Of a stretch of DNA of 64,000 nt, positions 8,232 through 15,848 are shown piece by piece. The stretch comes from an uncultured Clostridia bacterium (lineage in GTDB: Bacteria > Bacillota > Clostridia > Oscillospirales > Feifaniaceae), in assembly GCA_904420075.1 (NCBI GenBank), contig CAJFTX010000012.1, forward strand, positions 16,326 to 80,325, written 5' to 3'. The notes under the pieces were generated by a model. It ran no database searches, was not told where the DNA came from, and saw only the letters and a list, made by a program, of their open reading frames with translations. Numbering within the stretch: position 1 is the first letter of the stretch; each line of letters begins with the position of its first letter. The translations under genes and the position numbers were made by a program.

Positions 8232-8250
8232 CGGCGTCTCTGCTCTTTTC
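8210..8250 (+). terminator. Intrinsic terminator closing the phage-like module
   Basis: Perfect 15-bp stem (8210-8224 / 8232-8246) followed by TTTT; the left arm is inside the preceding gene. Confidence 0.85.
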
Positions 8251-8512
8251 GCGTTAGAAATTGTGAGAAGGAGTACCCAAAACCGAACTTTTGTGTTATA
8301 ATAAACATTTGTGATATAGGAATAACTGCCGCCCGCCCTGCGGCGGAATCGCTGTGCGTGGGGGAAGCGTACCTGTTCTGTGCAGAGCGGCGGAGACGAA
8401 ACGGCCGTGTAAAGCCGTGTGGGCAGCAGAGGCTACGGCGGAGAGGTGCGGCGTGGTCTGGAGGAGAACTGTCCGGGGAGAACCCGGATGAGATGGAGGA
8501 GGGAGCCCTCGG

Positions 8513-10948
8513 ATGGCAGCGAAGAAAAGTGCGCCGAAGCGCGGCGCGACACGGGGAAAGAAGGCCCCGGCGAAGAGACCCGCAGGACGGCGGAGAAAAG
8601 GGGACAACAGAGCGGGGCGTCAGATCGCGGCGCTCTGCATTATTGTGGCGGGCGTTTTGATTTTGCTCGGCCTGGTATTTGACAGCACGGGCCTGTTCGG
8701 CAGCTTTTTTAAAAATTTGCTGCTCGGTCTGTTCGGCGGAGGGGCATACCCCTTCCCGCTTGTGCTCATTTTTGGAGGCGTGTTTCTCGCGGTGGGCCGG
8801 GAGCGAAAGGGCTCGCTTGTGAAGCTCTATGCCGCGCTCGCGCTGCAGCTGCTCATCCCGACGATTTTGCAGATTTTCCATCCGCTCCCCGCGAGCGCCG
8901 ACTTCGGCGGATTTCTTTCGGAGCTCTACCGTCTCGGGCAGCAGTGCGCCTCGGGCGGCGTTGTGGGAGGTCTGATCGGCGCGGGACTTCTCAAGTTGTT
9001 CGATGTGGTGGGGTCGGTGATTGTACTGGTGGTACTCTGCCTTGTGGACCTCATTCTGCTCTCGGGACTCACACTCGAGCGGATTACAGACTTCTTTTTT
9101 CCGAAAGAGGGGGACGAGCCGGAGGAGTTGGAGGAACCGGAGCGCCCGAGACGGGCGGCGGAGCCGGACTTTGCCCCGGTGCGGCTCACCAGAGGCAAGA
9201 AAAAGCCGCGTATTGATATCCCGCTCGACGGGAGGAAGAAGCGTCCGCGTCCGGCCCCTGTGGAGGACGATGTGGCGCCCTTCCCGCTGGCGGATGAGCC
9301 GCACCCGGCGGAGCCGGAGCCTGTGACGCCGGAACCCGCCGAAAAACAGCCGGAGGCGGAGTACGACGCGCTCTTTGCCCGCGCGCTGGAGCCGAAGGAG
9401 CCCAAGATCACCAAGGAGGAGATCAAAGGGGAGGAGATGAAGATTGCGGACGAGCTCTCCCGCGCGGCGGAGAGCGAGCGGCCGGTCTATCTCTATCCGT
9501 CGACCGATCTGCTGTGCCAGGATACGAGCGGCGGGGATCGCGGCTCGGCGGACGAGCTGAGGGCAAATGCGACCAAGATCGTCGAGACGCTGAAGAGCTT
9601 CGGGGTGGAAACCAAGATCATCAACGTCGCGAAGGGGCCGGCGGTCACCCGCTATGAGCTGCAGCCGAGCGTCGGCGTGAAGATCAGTAAGATCACCTCG
9701 CTTGCGGACGACATCGCCCTCTCGCTCGCGGCGGTCGGCGTGCGGATTGAGGCACCGATCCCCGGTAAGGCTGCGGTGGGAATCGAGGTGCCGAACAAGA
9801 AGGTGAACACCGTCTATATCCGGGATCTCCTGGAGTCGGCGGCGTTCAAAAATGCGCAGAGCAAGCTCACCTTCGCCATCGGCGAGGACTTGGCGGGCCA
9901 GGATATCGTGGGGGATATTGGCAAGATGCCGCACATGCTGATTGCGGGTGCGACCGGGTCCGGAAAATCGGTCTGTATCAATACGCTGATCACGAGTCTG
10001 CTCTATAAGGCGTCGCCCGAGGAGGTGCGGCTGGTGATGGTCGACCCAAAGGTGGTGGAGCTCGGGGTCTATAACGGCATCCCGCATCTGCTGATTCCGG
10101 TGGTGACCGAACCGAAAAAGGCGGCGGGCGCGCTCAACTGGAGTCTCGGCGAAATGGAGCGGCGCTATAAGCTGTTCGCGGAGAAAGGGGTGCGTGATCT
10201 CAAGGGATACAATCAGCTCGCAGTGGGGGATGAGGAGCTCTCGACCATGCCCCACATTGTGATTATCATCGACGAGCTTGCCGACCTGATGATGACCTCG
10301 CCGAAGGATGTGGAGGACGCGATCTGCCGGCTCGCGCAGAAGGCGCGCGCCGCGGGAATGCACCTCGTAATCGCGACCCAGCGCCCCTCGGTGGACGTCA
10401 TCACCGGTACGATCAAGGCGAACATCCCCTCGAGAATTGCGTTTGCCGTCTCCTCGGCGGTGGACTCGCGCACCATTCTCGACATGGGCGGCGCGGAGAA
10501 GCTGCTCGGCAAGGGCGATATGCTCTACTATCCCGTGGGGGCGGCGAAGCCCATCCGGGTACAGGGGTGCTTCGTCAGCGACGGCGAGGTGGAGAATGTG
10601 GTCGGCTTTGTTAAGGCGAGCGCGGGCGCGGAGTATGACCAGACGGTGATCGACTCGATCAACGCCTCGGCGGAGAAGGGGAGCGGTGCTGCGGCCTCCA
10701 GCGGCGACGGCGAGGAGGACGAGATGCTCGACGCGGCGATCGACGTCGTGGTGGACAGCGGCATGGCGAGCACCTCGATGCTCCAGCGCCGGCTGAAGCT
10801 CGGCTACGCCCGGGCCTCGCGGCTGATCGACGAGATGGAGGCGAGAGGGATCGTCGGTCCCTTCGAGGGGTCGAAGCCGCGCACTGTCAAGATTACGAAG
10901 GACCAGTGGGCGGAGATGCGGATGAGAAAGCTGGATGAGCAGGGATAA
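8513..10948 (+). CDS. ftsK: DNA translocase FtsK/SpoIIIE
   Basis: An 811-residue membrane-anchored DNA pump that moves chromosome ends across the division or sporulation septum. A basic N-terminus is followed by about four membrane spans (residues about 35-185) and a long Pro/Glu/Arg linker (about 200-300). The motor domain has Walker A GATGSGKS near 477 and Walker B IVIIIDELADL near 582. A gamma winged-helix (about 736-805, MLQRRLKLGYARASRLIDEME) reads polarity sequences. GGAGGAGGGAGC precedes the ATG. A TATAAT box at 8297-8302 would give a roughly 200-nt GC-rich leader of unknown role. Length and order match SpoIIIE. Confidence 0.95.
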   Translation: MAAKKSAPKRGATRGKKAPAKRPAGRRRKGDNRAGRQIAALCIIVAGVLILLGLVFDSTGLFGSFFKNLLLGLFGGGAYPFPLVLIFGGVFLAVGRERKGSLVKLYAALALQLLIPTILQIFHPLPASADFGGFLSELYRLGQQCASGGVVGGLIGAGLLKLFDVVGSVIVLVVLCLVDLILLSGLTLERITDFFFPKEGDEPEELEEPERPRRAAEPDFAPVRLTRGKKKPRIDIPLDGRKKRPRPAPVEDDVAPFPLADEPHPAEPEPVTPEPAEKQPEAEYDALFARALEPKEPKITKEEIKGEEMKIADELSRAAESERPVYLYPSTDLLCQDTSGGDRGSADELRANATKIVETLKSFGVETKIINVAKGPAVTRYELQPSVGVKISKITSLADDIALSLAAVGVRIEAPIPGKAAVGIEVPNKKVNTVYIRDLLESAAFKNAQSKLTFAIGEDLAGQDIVGDIGKMPHMLIAGATGSGKSVCINTLITSLLYKASPEEVRLVMVDPKVVELGVYNGIPHLLIPVVTEPKKAAGALNWSLGEMERRYKLFAEKGVRDLKGYNQLAVGDEELSTMPHIVIIIDELADLMMTSPKDVEDAICRLAQKARAAGMHLVIATQRPSVDVITGTIKANIPSRIAFAVSSAVDSRTILDMGGAEKLLGKGDMLYYPVGAAKPIRVQGCFVSDGEVENVVGFVKASAGAEYDQTVIDSINASAEKGSGAAASSGDGEEDEMLDAAIDVVVDSGMASTSMLQRRLKLGYARASRLIDEMEARGIVGPFEGSKPRTVKITKDQWAEMRMRKLDEQG

Positions 10949-10974
10949 CGTCCGGCGGGTTTGGGAGGCTTTTG

Positions 10975-12918
10975 ATGGATTCTTTTGAATTTTTGCCGGT
11001 GACAAGAGCGGATATGGAGCGGCGCGGGATCGAGCAGCTCGACTTTATCTGCGTAACGGGAGACGCCTATGTGGATCACCCGTCCTTTGCGATGCCGCTG
11101 ATCGCCCGCGTGCTCGAGAGCGAGGGATTTGAAGTCGGAATGATCGCTCAGCCGGACGTCAAAAAAGATGCGGATTTCACCCGGTTCGGCGCGCCGCGGC
11201 TCGGCTTTTTTGTCAATGCGGGAAATATCGACTCGATGGTGGCGCACTACACCGCGGCGAAAAAACGGCGGCACGACGACCTCTACACCCCCGGGGGAAA
11301 GGCGGGGCGGCGGCCCGACCGGGCGGTCACTGTCTACACGAAGATTCTGCGCCGGCTCTATCCGGATGCGGCGATTGTGATCGGCGGGATCGAGGCGAGC
11401 CTGCGCCGCTTCGCCCACTACGACTACTGGGACGACCGGGTGCGCCCCTCGATTCTCGCGGAGGCGCCCGCGGATCTTCTCATCTACGGGATGGGGGAGC
11501 GGCAGACCCGGGAGATCGCAAAACTGCTCGCGCGCGGGGTTCCGGTAAAAAAGCTCACCTCGATTCGCGGGACCTGCGCGCTTGTGGAGGAGGCGGGAGG
11601 GGCGAACTGCCCCTCTTTTCTGGAGGTCTCGCGGGACAAGACGGCCTACGCCCGCTCGGTAAAAGAGCAATATGAGCGGATGGACTTCCACTGTGAGGAG
11701 CCGCTCTGCCAGGATCAGACGGGGGCTCCGCTCTGCGGCGAGAGGGAAGCGCGCCGGGTGCTGCGGCAGAATCCGCCCGCGCCGCCCCTCTCCACCGAGG
11801 AGCTCGACGCGGTATATGAGCTGCCGTTTCAAAACGCCTACCACCCCATCTACGAGGGGATGGGAGGCGTGCCCGCCATCCAGGAGGTGGAGTTTTCGAT
11901 CACCCACAACCGGGGCTGTTTCGGCAGCTGCAACTTCTGCGCACTCGCCTTCCACCAGGGGCGGGCGGTTACATCGCGGAGCCACGAGTCGGTGCTGCGC
12001 GAGGCGGAGCGCCTGACGAAGAAGAAGAACTTCAAGGGCTATATCCACGACGTCGGCGGGCCGACCGCGAATTTCCGCCGGTCGGCCTGCAAAAAGACGG
12101 ACGAGGTCGGGGCCTGCCCGGGGCGCAAGTGCCTCGCGCCCACCCCGTGCAAAAATCTGGAGGTCTCCCATCGGGACTACCTCGAACTGCTGCGCAAGCT
12201 GCGCGCGCTGAAGGGGGTCAAACGGGTCTTTATCCGCTCGGGTATCCGCTACGACTATCTGACCTATGACGAGGACCCCTCCTTCTTCCGGGAGCTGGTG
12301 CAGTACCATGTGAGCGGACAACTGAAGGTGGCGCCGGAGCACATCTCGGACAAGGTGCTGCGCTATATGGGAAAGCCCTCGGTGCGGGTCTATAACGAGT
12401 TTGAAAAGCGGTACTATAAATATTGCAAAGAGTATAAAAAAGAGCAATATCTCGTGCCGTATCTGATGAGCTCCCATCCTGGGAGCACGCTGCGGGAGGC
12501 GGTGGAGCTTGCGCTCTATCTGAAGCGGCACAACATGCGCCCCGAACAGGTACAGGATTTCTATCCGACGCCGGGGACCATCTCAACCTGTATGTTTTAC
12601 ACCGGACTCGATCCGATGACGATGAAGCCGGTCTATGTACCGCGCAGCCCGGAGGAGAAGGCGATGCAGAGGGCGCTGCTCCAGTACAGCCGCCCGGAGA
12701 ACCGGGAGATCGTCCGCACCGCGCTGCGCAGGGCGGGCAGAGAGGACCTGATCGGTTTCGGGCCGAACTGCCTCGTGCCGCCGGAGAGCGGGAGAGGGGG
12801 GAGAGCTCCGAGAGATGGAACGAGAGGCCCCGCTTTGAGCGGCCGGAGCGCCCCCCGGCGCGGGGGCGGTGCGCCCGCAAAGGGAAGAAAAAACTCCGCA
12901 AGGTCGAGAAGAAAATAG
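10975..12918 (+). CDS. ygiQ: YgiQ family radical SAM protein
   Basis: A 647-residue protein. It opens with FLPVTRADMERRG..QLDFICVTGDAYVDHPSF, the family signature, and has the radical-SAM triad CFGSCNFC with Cys at about 315, 319 and 322. Later blocks include IRSGIRYDYL, QLKVAPEHIS and YLMSSHPG. The basic, low-complexity C-terminal tail is typical. GGGAGG lies about 7 nt ahead of the ATG at 10975; a TTG three bases earlier is ignored. The substrate of the family is not established. It follows ftsK by 26 bases and is probably co-transcribed. Confidence 0.92.
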   Translation: MDSFEFLPVTRADMERRGIEQLDFICVTGDAYVDHPSFAMPLIARVLESEGFEVGMIAQPDVKKDADFTRFGAPRLGFFVNAGNIDSMVAHYTAAKKRRHDDLYTPGGKAGRRPDRAVTVYTKILRRLYPDAAIVIGGIEASLRRFAHYDYWDDRVRPSILAEAPADLLIYGMGERQTREIAKLLARGVPVKKLTSIRGTCALVEEAGGANCPSFLEVSRDKTAYARSVKEQYERMDFHCEEPLCQDQTGAPLCGEREARRVLRQNPPAPPLSTEELDAVYELPFQNAYHPIYEGMGGVPAIQEVEFSITHNRGCFGSCNFCALAFHQGRAVTSRSHESVLREAERLTKKKNFKGYIHDVGGPTANFRRSACKKTDEVGACPGRKCLAPTPCKNLEVSHRDYLELLRKLRALKGVKRVFIRSGIRYDYLTYDEDPSFFRELVQYHVSGQLKVAPEHISDKVLRYMGKPSVRVYNEFEKRYYKYCKEYKKEQYLVPYLMSSHPGSTLREAVELALYLKRHNMRPEQVQDFYPTPGTISTCMFYTGLDPMTMKPVYVPRSPEEKAMQRALLQYSRPENREIVRTALRRAGREDLIGFGPNCLVPPESGRGGRAPRDGTRGPALSGRSAPRRGGGAPAKGRKNSARSRRK

Positions 12919-13169
12919 AGGAAAATCCCGCGTTCAGAGAACGTCCCGCCAGGAGACCGGCGCCGGAGCTGGGGCGAAGCTGCAATTTTCTGTAAGAGCC
13001 GCGCCGGCTGCCTGTGTATCAGCGCTTCTATAGAGCAGGCTGATTCCAATGGGCGTTTAGGGGGGTGGAACCGCAGCTGCAAAGTCAGATGAGAACTTTC
13101 CCCCTCGAGGGGAAGTGGATCGGACTCCCTGCCGGACAGCAGCTGTGTGTTTGAAATATGGGGACAGAG
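12919..13169. other. Non-coding interval after ygiQ
   Basis: About 250 bases in which I see no gene or clear signal, ending at the bidirectional terminator. Confidence 0.5.
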
Positions 13170-13216
13170 AAAACCGCTGTGTAAAAGAGCTGCTCTTTTA
13201 CACAGCGGTTTTTCTA
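13170..13216. terminator. Bidirectional terminator between ygiQ and mtnN
   Basis: Perfect inverted repeat of about 20 bp per arm (13170-13190 / 13192-13212), with A tract on one side and T tract on the other, between converging genes. Confidence 0.9.
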
Positions 13217-13228
13217 CGGGTGGAATGT

Positions 13229-13942
13229 TTATTGCGCTCCGGCTGATTCGGCGGAGCGCTGCTCCAACTCCTCGAGCAGCAGCAGCACGATCTCTGCGGA
13301 GCGCTTCGTGGCGGCGGCGCAGTTCTGCTCAAACTGGGCGAGTCCGGCGTGGTCGGCGGTGTCGGTGACCGCCCGCAGCGAGAGAAAGGGAATCCGGTTG
13401 ACATAGCAGACGTGCGCGATCCCCGCGCTCTCCATGTCGACCGCGAGCGGGGCGTATTTTGAGAGAATTTCCTCACGGCCGCGCTCGGAGATGAACTGCT
13501 CGCCTGTGACCGTCCTGCCGAAACGCAGAGGGGCGGCGGTCCGCTTTTGCACCGCTCTCGCGGCGGCGAGCAGCGCCGCGTCCGCCTCAAAGTAGATCGA
13601 AGACATCCAGGGATGGAACTCGGTCAGAATGTCGTCCGCCACGTCGTGATAGGCCACGTGCGTGGAGACGACTGTGTCAAGAAGCTGTACCGCGGGATCC
13701 ATTCCGCCGGCGGTGCCCGCGCTCAGAATGGCGTCCACCCGGTAGCGGTCGATGAGAATCTGGGCCGCGAGCGCGGCGTTCACCTTGCAGACGCCGCTGT
13801 AGAGCGCGACCACCTGCGTACGGCCGATATTGCCCTCGTGAAAGGTGAGCATAGCGTGCCGGGAGAGATGCTCTCCCCGTATCCGGGGGAGAAAGGGGGC
13901 GAGCTCGTCATCCGAGGCGCAGAGAATTCCGATTTTTTTCAT
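13229..13942 (-). CDS. mtnN: 5'-methylthioadenosine/S-adenosylhomocysteine nucleosidase
   Basis: Hydrolyses methylthioadenosine and S-adenosylhomocysteine to adenine plus the thioribose. The 237-residue protein has the N-terminal GILCAS..E block, GTAGGMDP in the phosphorylase fold, DMESAGIAHVCY with the substrate-ribose Glu, and LRAVTDTAD with the catalytic Asp. AAGGAGG precedes the ATG. A second, different nucleosidase gene sits beside luxS at 47591, so this genome segment holds two. No operon partner. Confidence 0.88.
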   Translation of the reverse strand: MKKIGILCASDDELAPFLPRIRGEHLSRHAMLTFHEGNIGRTQVVALYSGVCKVNAALAAQILIDRYRVDAILSAGTAGGMDPAVQLLDTVVSTHVAYHDVADDILTEFHPWMSSIYFEADAALLAAARAVQKRTAAPLRFGRTVTGEQFISERGREEILSKYAPLAVDMESAGIAHVCYVNRIPFLSLRAVTDTADHAGLAQFEQNCAAATKRSAEIVLLLLEELEQRSAESAGAQ

Positions 13943-14018
13943 AAGACCTCCTTACGGCGAAATAAATAAAACGGGAGGGCTGCTTTACAGCAACACCAGA
14001 TAAAGAAGTATTTATGTA

Positions 14019-14062
14019 AGATACGGTGCAACTCAGTAAAAGAAGTTGCGTCGTATCTTTTT
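14019..14062 (+). terminator. Stem-loop with T-run at the edge of the low-GC island
   Basis: Two 15-nt arms (14019-14033 / 14044-14058) with two non-Watson-Crick positions, followed by TTTT on the plus strand. Neighbouring genes read on the minus strand, so its role is unclear; it may be a leftover of an element end. Confidence 0.5.
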
Positions 14063-14201
14063 GTTTATGCTACAGATTTGAAGTCTTGCGGGGTTTTGCG
14101 TATTTTCTCCACCGTATCAGGATTTGAATGTTGCTTTTTATATTTGGGATAACTCCTCGGCTTCTGAGGGAGTTGTAATTTTAATTGATAAACTGGTTAT
14201 T

Positions 14202-14990
14202 CTATTCCTTTCTGAAAACATCTAACATATGTGCCGTGGCACCAGCCATATCTTTGCGTTCACAGATGCAAAGATGATACTTCATATACATCTCAAACGT
14301 TTTCTCGTCCATTTCATCAACTGCGCTTCCGATAAAACGTGTCAGCATATCGGTTCCTATATAGTGAAGCCTTTCGGTACTGAAATGGCTCATCAGCTCG
14401 TTGACATCTTCCTGTCGGTAAAGTGCAAATACTTCTTTAGGAGTTGAACTGAGCTTGAAGGTTTCAAAGTCGACCAAATCATTATGTTTTCCGCTCTGAA
14501 ACCCGCCGCGCTGAAAACCAAAGTGATATACGGTAATATCGTTATTGCAATATGCCGCAAATACAATGCCGCCTTTCCTGGTTACACGAATCGCCTCGCT
14601 CATAGCAGCAAACTTATCCTCATCGGTATAGAGATGATACATAGGGCCCAACAGAAGTGTGATGTCATACTGATCTGAAGCAATATTCTGAAGGTTTACG
14701 GCATCGCCTTGTTGAACCGTAATGTGCTCTCCATCCTTCGTATTTGTCCGGAAAACTTCAATGTTCCGCTCCATCAGCTCCACGGCATCTACGTGATACC
14801 CCTTCTGTGCGAAATAGTGAGAATATCGACCGGTGCCCGCGCCGATCTCAAGGAGCCGCATGCCGGGTTTCAGATATTTCTCGACATAATGAATCGTAGT
14901 CAGAAACTCGACCATACCGCGCTTGGAAGTCAGACGTGCGTCTTCGTTGTGTGTAGTGTAGTAGTTTGTGAGTGCTTCCATTCTCTCCAT
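14202..14990 (-). CDS. Class I SAM-dependent methyltransferase under a leader attenuator
   Basis: A 262-residue protein with SAM-binding motif I LLEIGAGTGRYSH near residue 48, the acidic VDAVELME after strand 2, GDAVNL, and LLLGPMYHLYTDEDKF. This is the broad methyltransferase-11/25 fold; the substrate is unknown. The start at 14990 follows GGGAGG; the frame's earlier TTG is ignored. Base composition is clearly more AT-rich than the flanking genes, suggesting transfer. Upstream lie a strong promoter, a 36-codon leader ORF and an intrinsic terminator just before the ribosome site, an arrangement typical of drug-inducible ribosome modification or protection genes. A role in antibiotic tolerance is inference only. 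Confidence 0.85.
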   Translation of the reverse strand: MERMEALTNYYTTHNEDARLTSKRGMVEFLTTIHYVEKYLKPGMRLLEIGAGTGRYSHYFAQKGYHVDAVELMERNIEVFRTNTKDGEHITVQQGDAVNLQNIASDQYDITLLLGPMYHLYTDEDKFAAMSEAIRVTRKGGIVFAAYCNNDITVYHFGFQRGGFQSGKHNDLVDFETFKLSSTPKEVFALYRQEDVNELMSHFSTERLHYIGTDMLTRFIGSAVDEMDEKTFEMYMKYHLCICERKDMAGATAHMLDVFRKE

Positions 14991-15012
14991 GACTCTACCT
15001 CCCAAAAGATAT

Positions 15013-15053
15013 CAAAAACGGTGCAAATCGAAAATTCCCTCGACTTGCACCGT
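15013..15053 (-). terminator. Leader attenuator ahead of the methyltransferase
   Basis: Read on the minus strand: a 14-bp stem (15040-15053 with 15018-15031, one G-U pair), an 8-nt loop, then TTTTT. It ends about 20 nt before the methyltransferase ATG, so read-through is needed for expression. Confidence 0.8.
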
Positions 15054-15086
15054 CAATATCCTAAAGCCTTATAATCCTATCACAGA

Positions 15087-15197
15087 CTATACTGGAATTT
15101 GGGTACGACAATACAAGACTGATGAATCCCAATAACGGATATGTGCGCCGCGCATAGTAATAGTGTTGACGTTAAGAGCAAAGATACTGACTAACAT
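15087..15197 (-). CDS. 36-residue leader peptide
   Basis: A short ORF starting MLVSIFALNVNT and ending RTQIPV, with GAAAGGAG at ideal spacing ahead of its ATG and about 30 nt downstream of the -10 box. It stops about 35 nt before the attenuator stem. The early SIFAL resembles in style the IFVI stall segment of the ErmC leader, but this is a weak likeness. It most likely acts in cis through ribosome position; the peptide itself may be unimportant. Confidence 0.65.
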   Translation of the reverse strand: MLVSIFALNVNTITMRGAHIRYWDSSVLYCRTQIPV

Positions 15198-15232
15198 TGC
15201 CGTACTCCTTTCAAAAGAATGAATTAAAGCGT

Positions 15233-15261
15233 AATATATCGTAATTTCATGAGTTTGTCAA
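15233..15261 (-). promoter_or_regulatory. Strong promoter of the leader-methyltransferase transcript
   Basis: On the minus strand TTGACA (15261-15256), 17-nt spacer, TATATT (15238-15233). Confidence 0.8.
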
Positions 15262-15328
15262 TATCCCCAAATGTGAAAATAGCAGCAAGGAACATCCCTG
15301 CACCGCTTTCTTTCAGCTATAGATCAAG

Positions 15329-15642
15329 TCATTGTTGAATCTCCATTGTTCTGGTTCGAATGTTGCCTATTCGACACACGCCATGCTTTGGCCTTTCTGT
15401 CACTTCCTCGCGCTCCGAGCTCTGTTTTACAAGCTGGAAGAATATTTCTTCTGCCTGTTTATCAATGTCGGCAAGATAGCCTTCAGCTTGCAGGCGGTCA
15501 GCAGATTATTCTGCGGCGTGTCCGTAGATATCTCCTGTACCGAGGCACGAGATTTGATAATCACCCTGTATTCATATCCAACACCCGTCTGCTCAAATAA
15601 ACGGATGTCTCCTTGTACCATCCATCGCTCCTGTTTGCCCAT
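15329..15642 (-). pseudogene. Degraded TnpV-like transposon-encoded protein
   Basis: Pieces of one protein lie in different minus-strand frames. The N-terminal piece contains IRLFEQTGVGYEY; a frame change near 15495 leads to LADIDKQAEEIFFQLVKQ and then SEREEVTERP and GNIRTRTMEI, ending at a stop at 15329-15331. The wording (FEQTG; YLADID.QA...F..LVKQ; EGVTE; NNIR.R..EI) is that of TnpV, a small protein of Tn4451-like clostridial transposons. Frameshifts and missing middle show it is dead. It marks the low-GC stretch as a former mobile element. No recombinase is recognisable nearby. Confidence 0.65.
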
Positions 15643-15848
15643 TTTTGACTTCCTGTTCCTACATGGTAGCAAAGGAGTCCTTGACCTGGCGAATGTGTGA
15701 ATTCCATTTAAGCGAAAAAAAGACAGCACGGAAAGCATTTCTGCCTTCTGCGCTGCCTTTTGCCTTCGCTAACGCTGGCTGTATTTGACAGTTGTTTAAA
15801 TTCCTGCTTTATGAGGCAAGCTCTACAGCCCTCCCGTTTCTGGGAACA
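15643..15848. other. Low-GC remainder of the island
   Basis: No intact gene. Short open stretches on the minus strand look like further debris of the same element, but I cannot name them. Confidence 0.4.

Noticed and set aside
8111..11005. 964-codon minus-strand open frame
   Set aside because: It is the antisense of ftsK; Arg/His/Asp-rich nonsense typical of GC-rich shadows, while the plus strand encodes all FtsK motifs.
10804..12531. 575-codon minus-strand open frame
   Set aside because: Antisense shadow of ygiQ.
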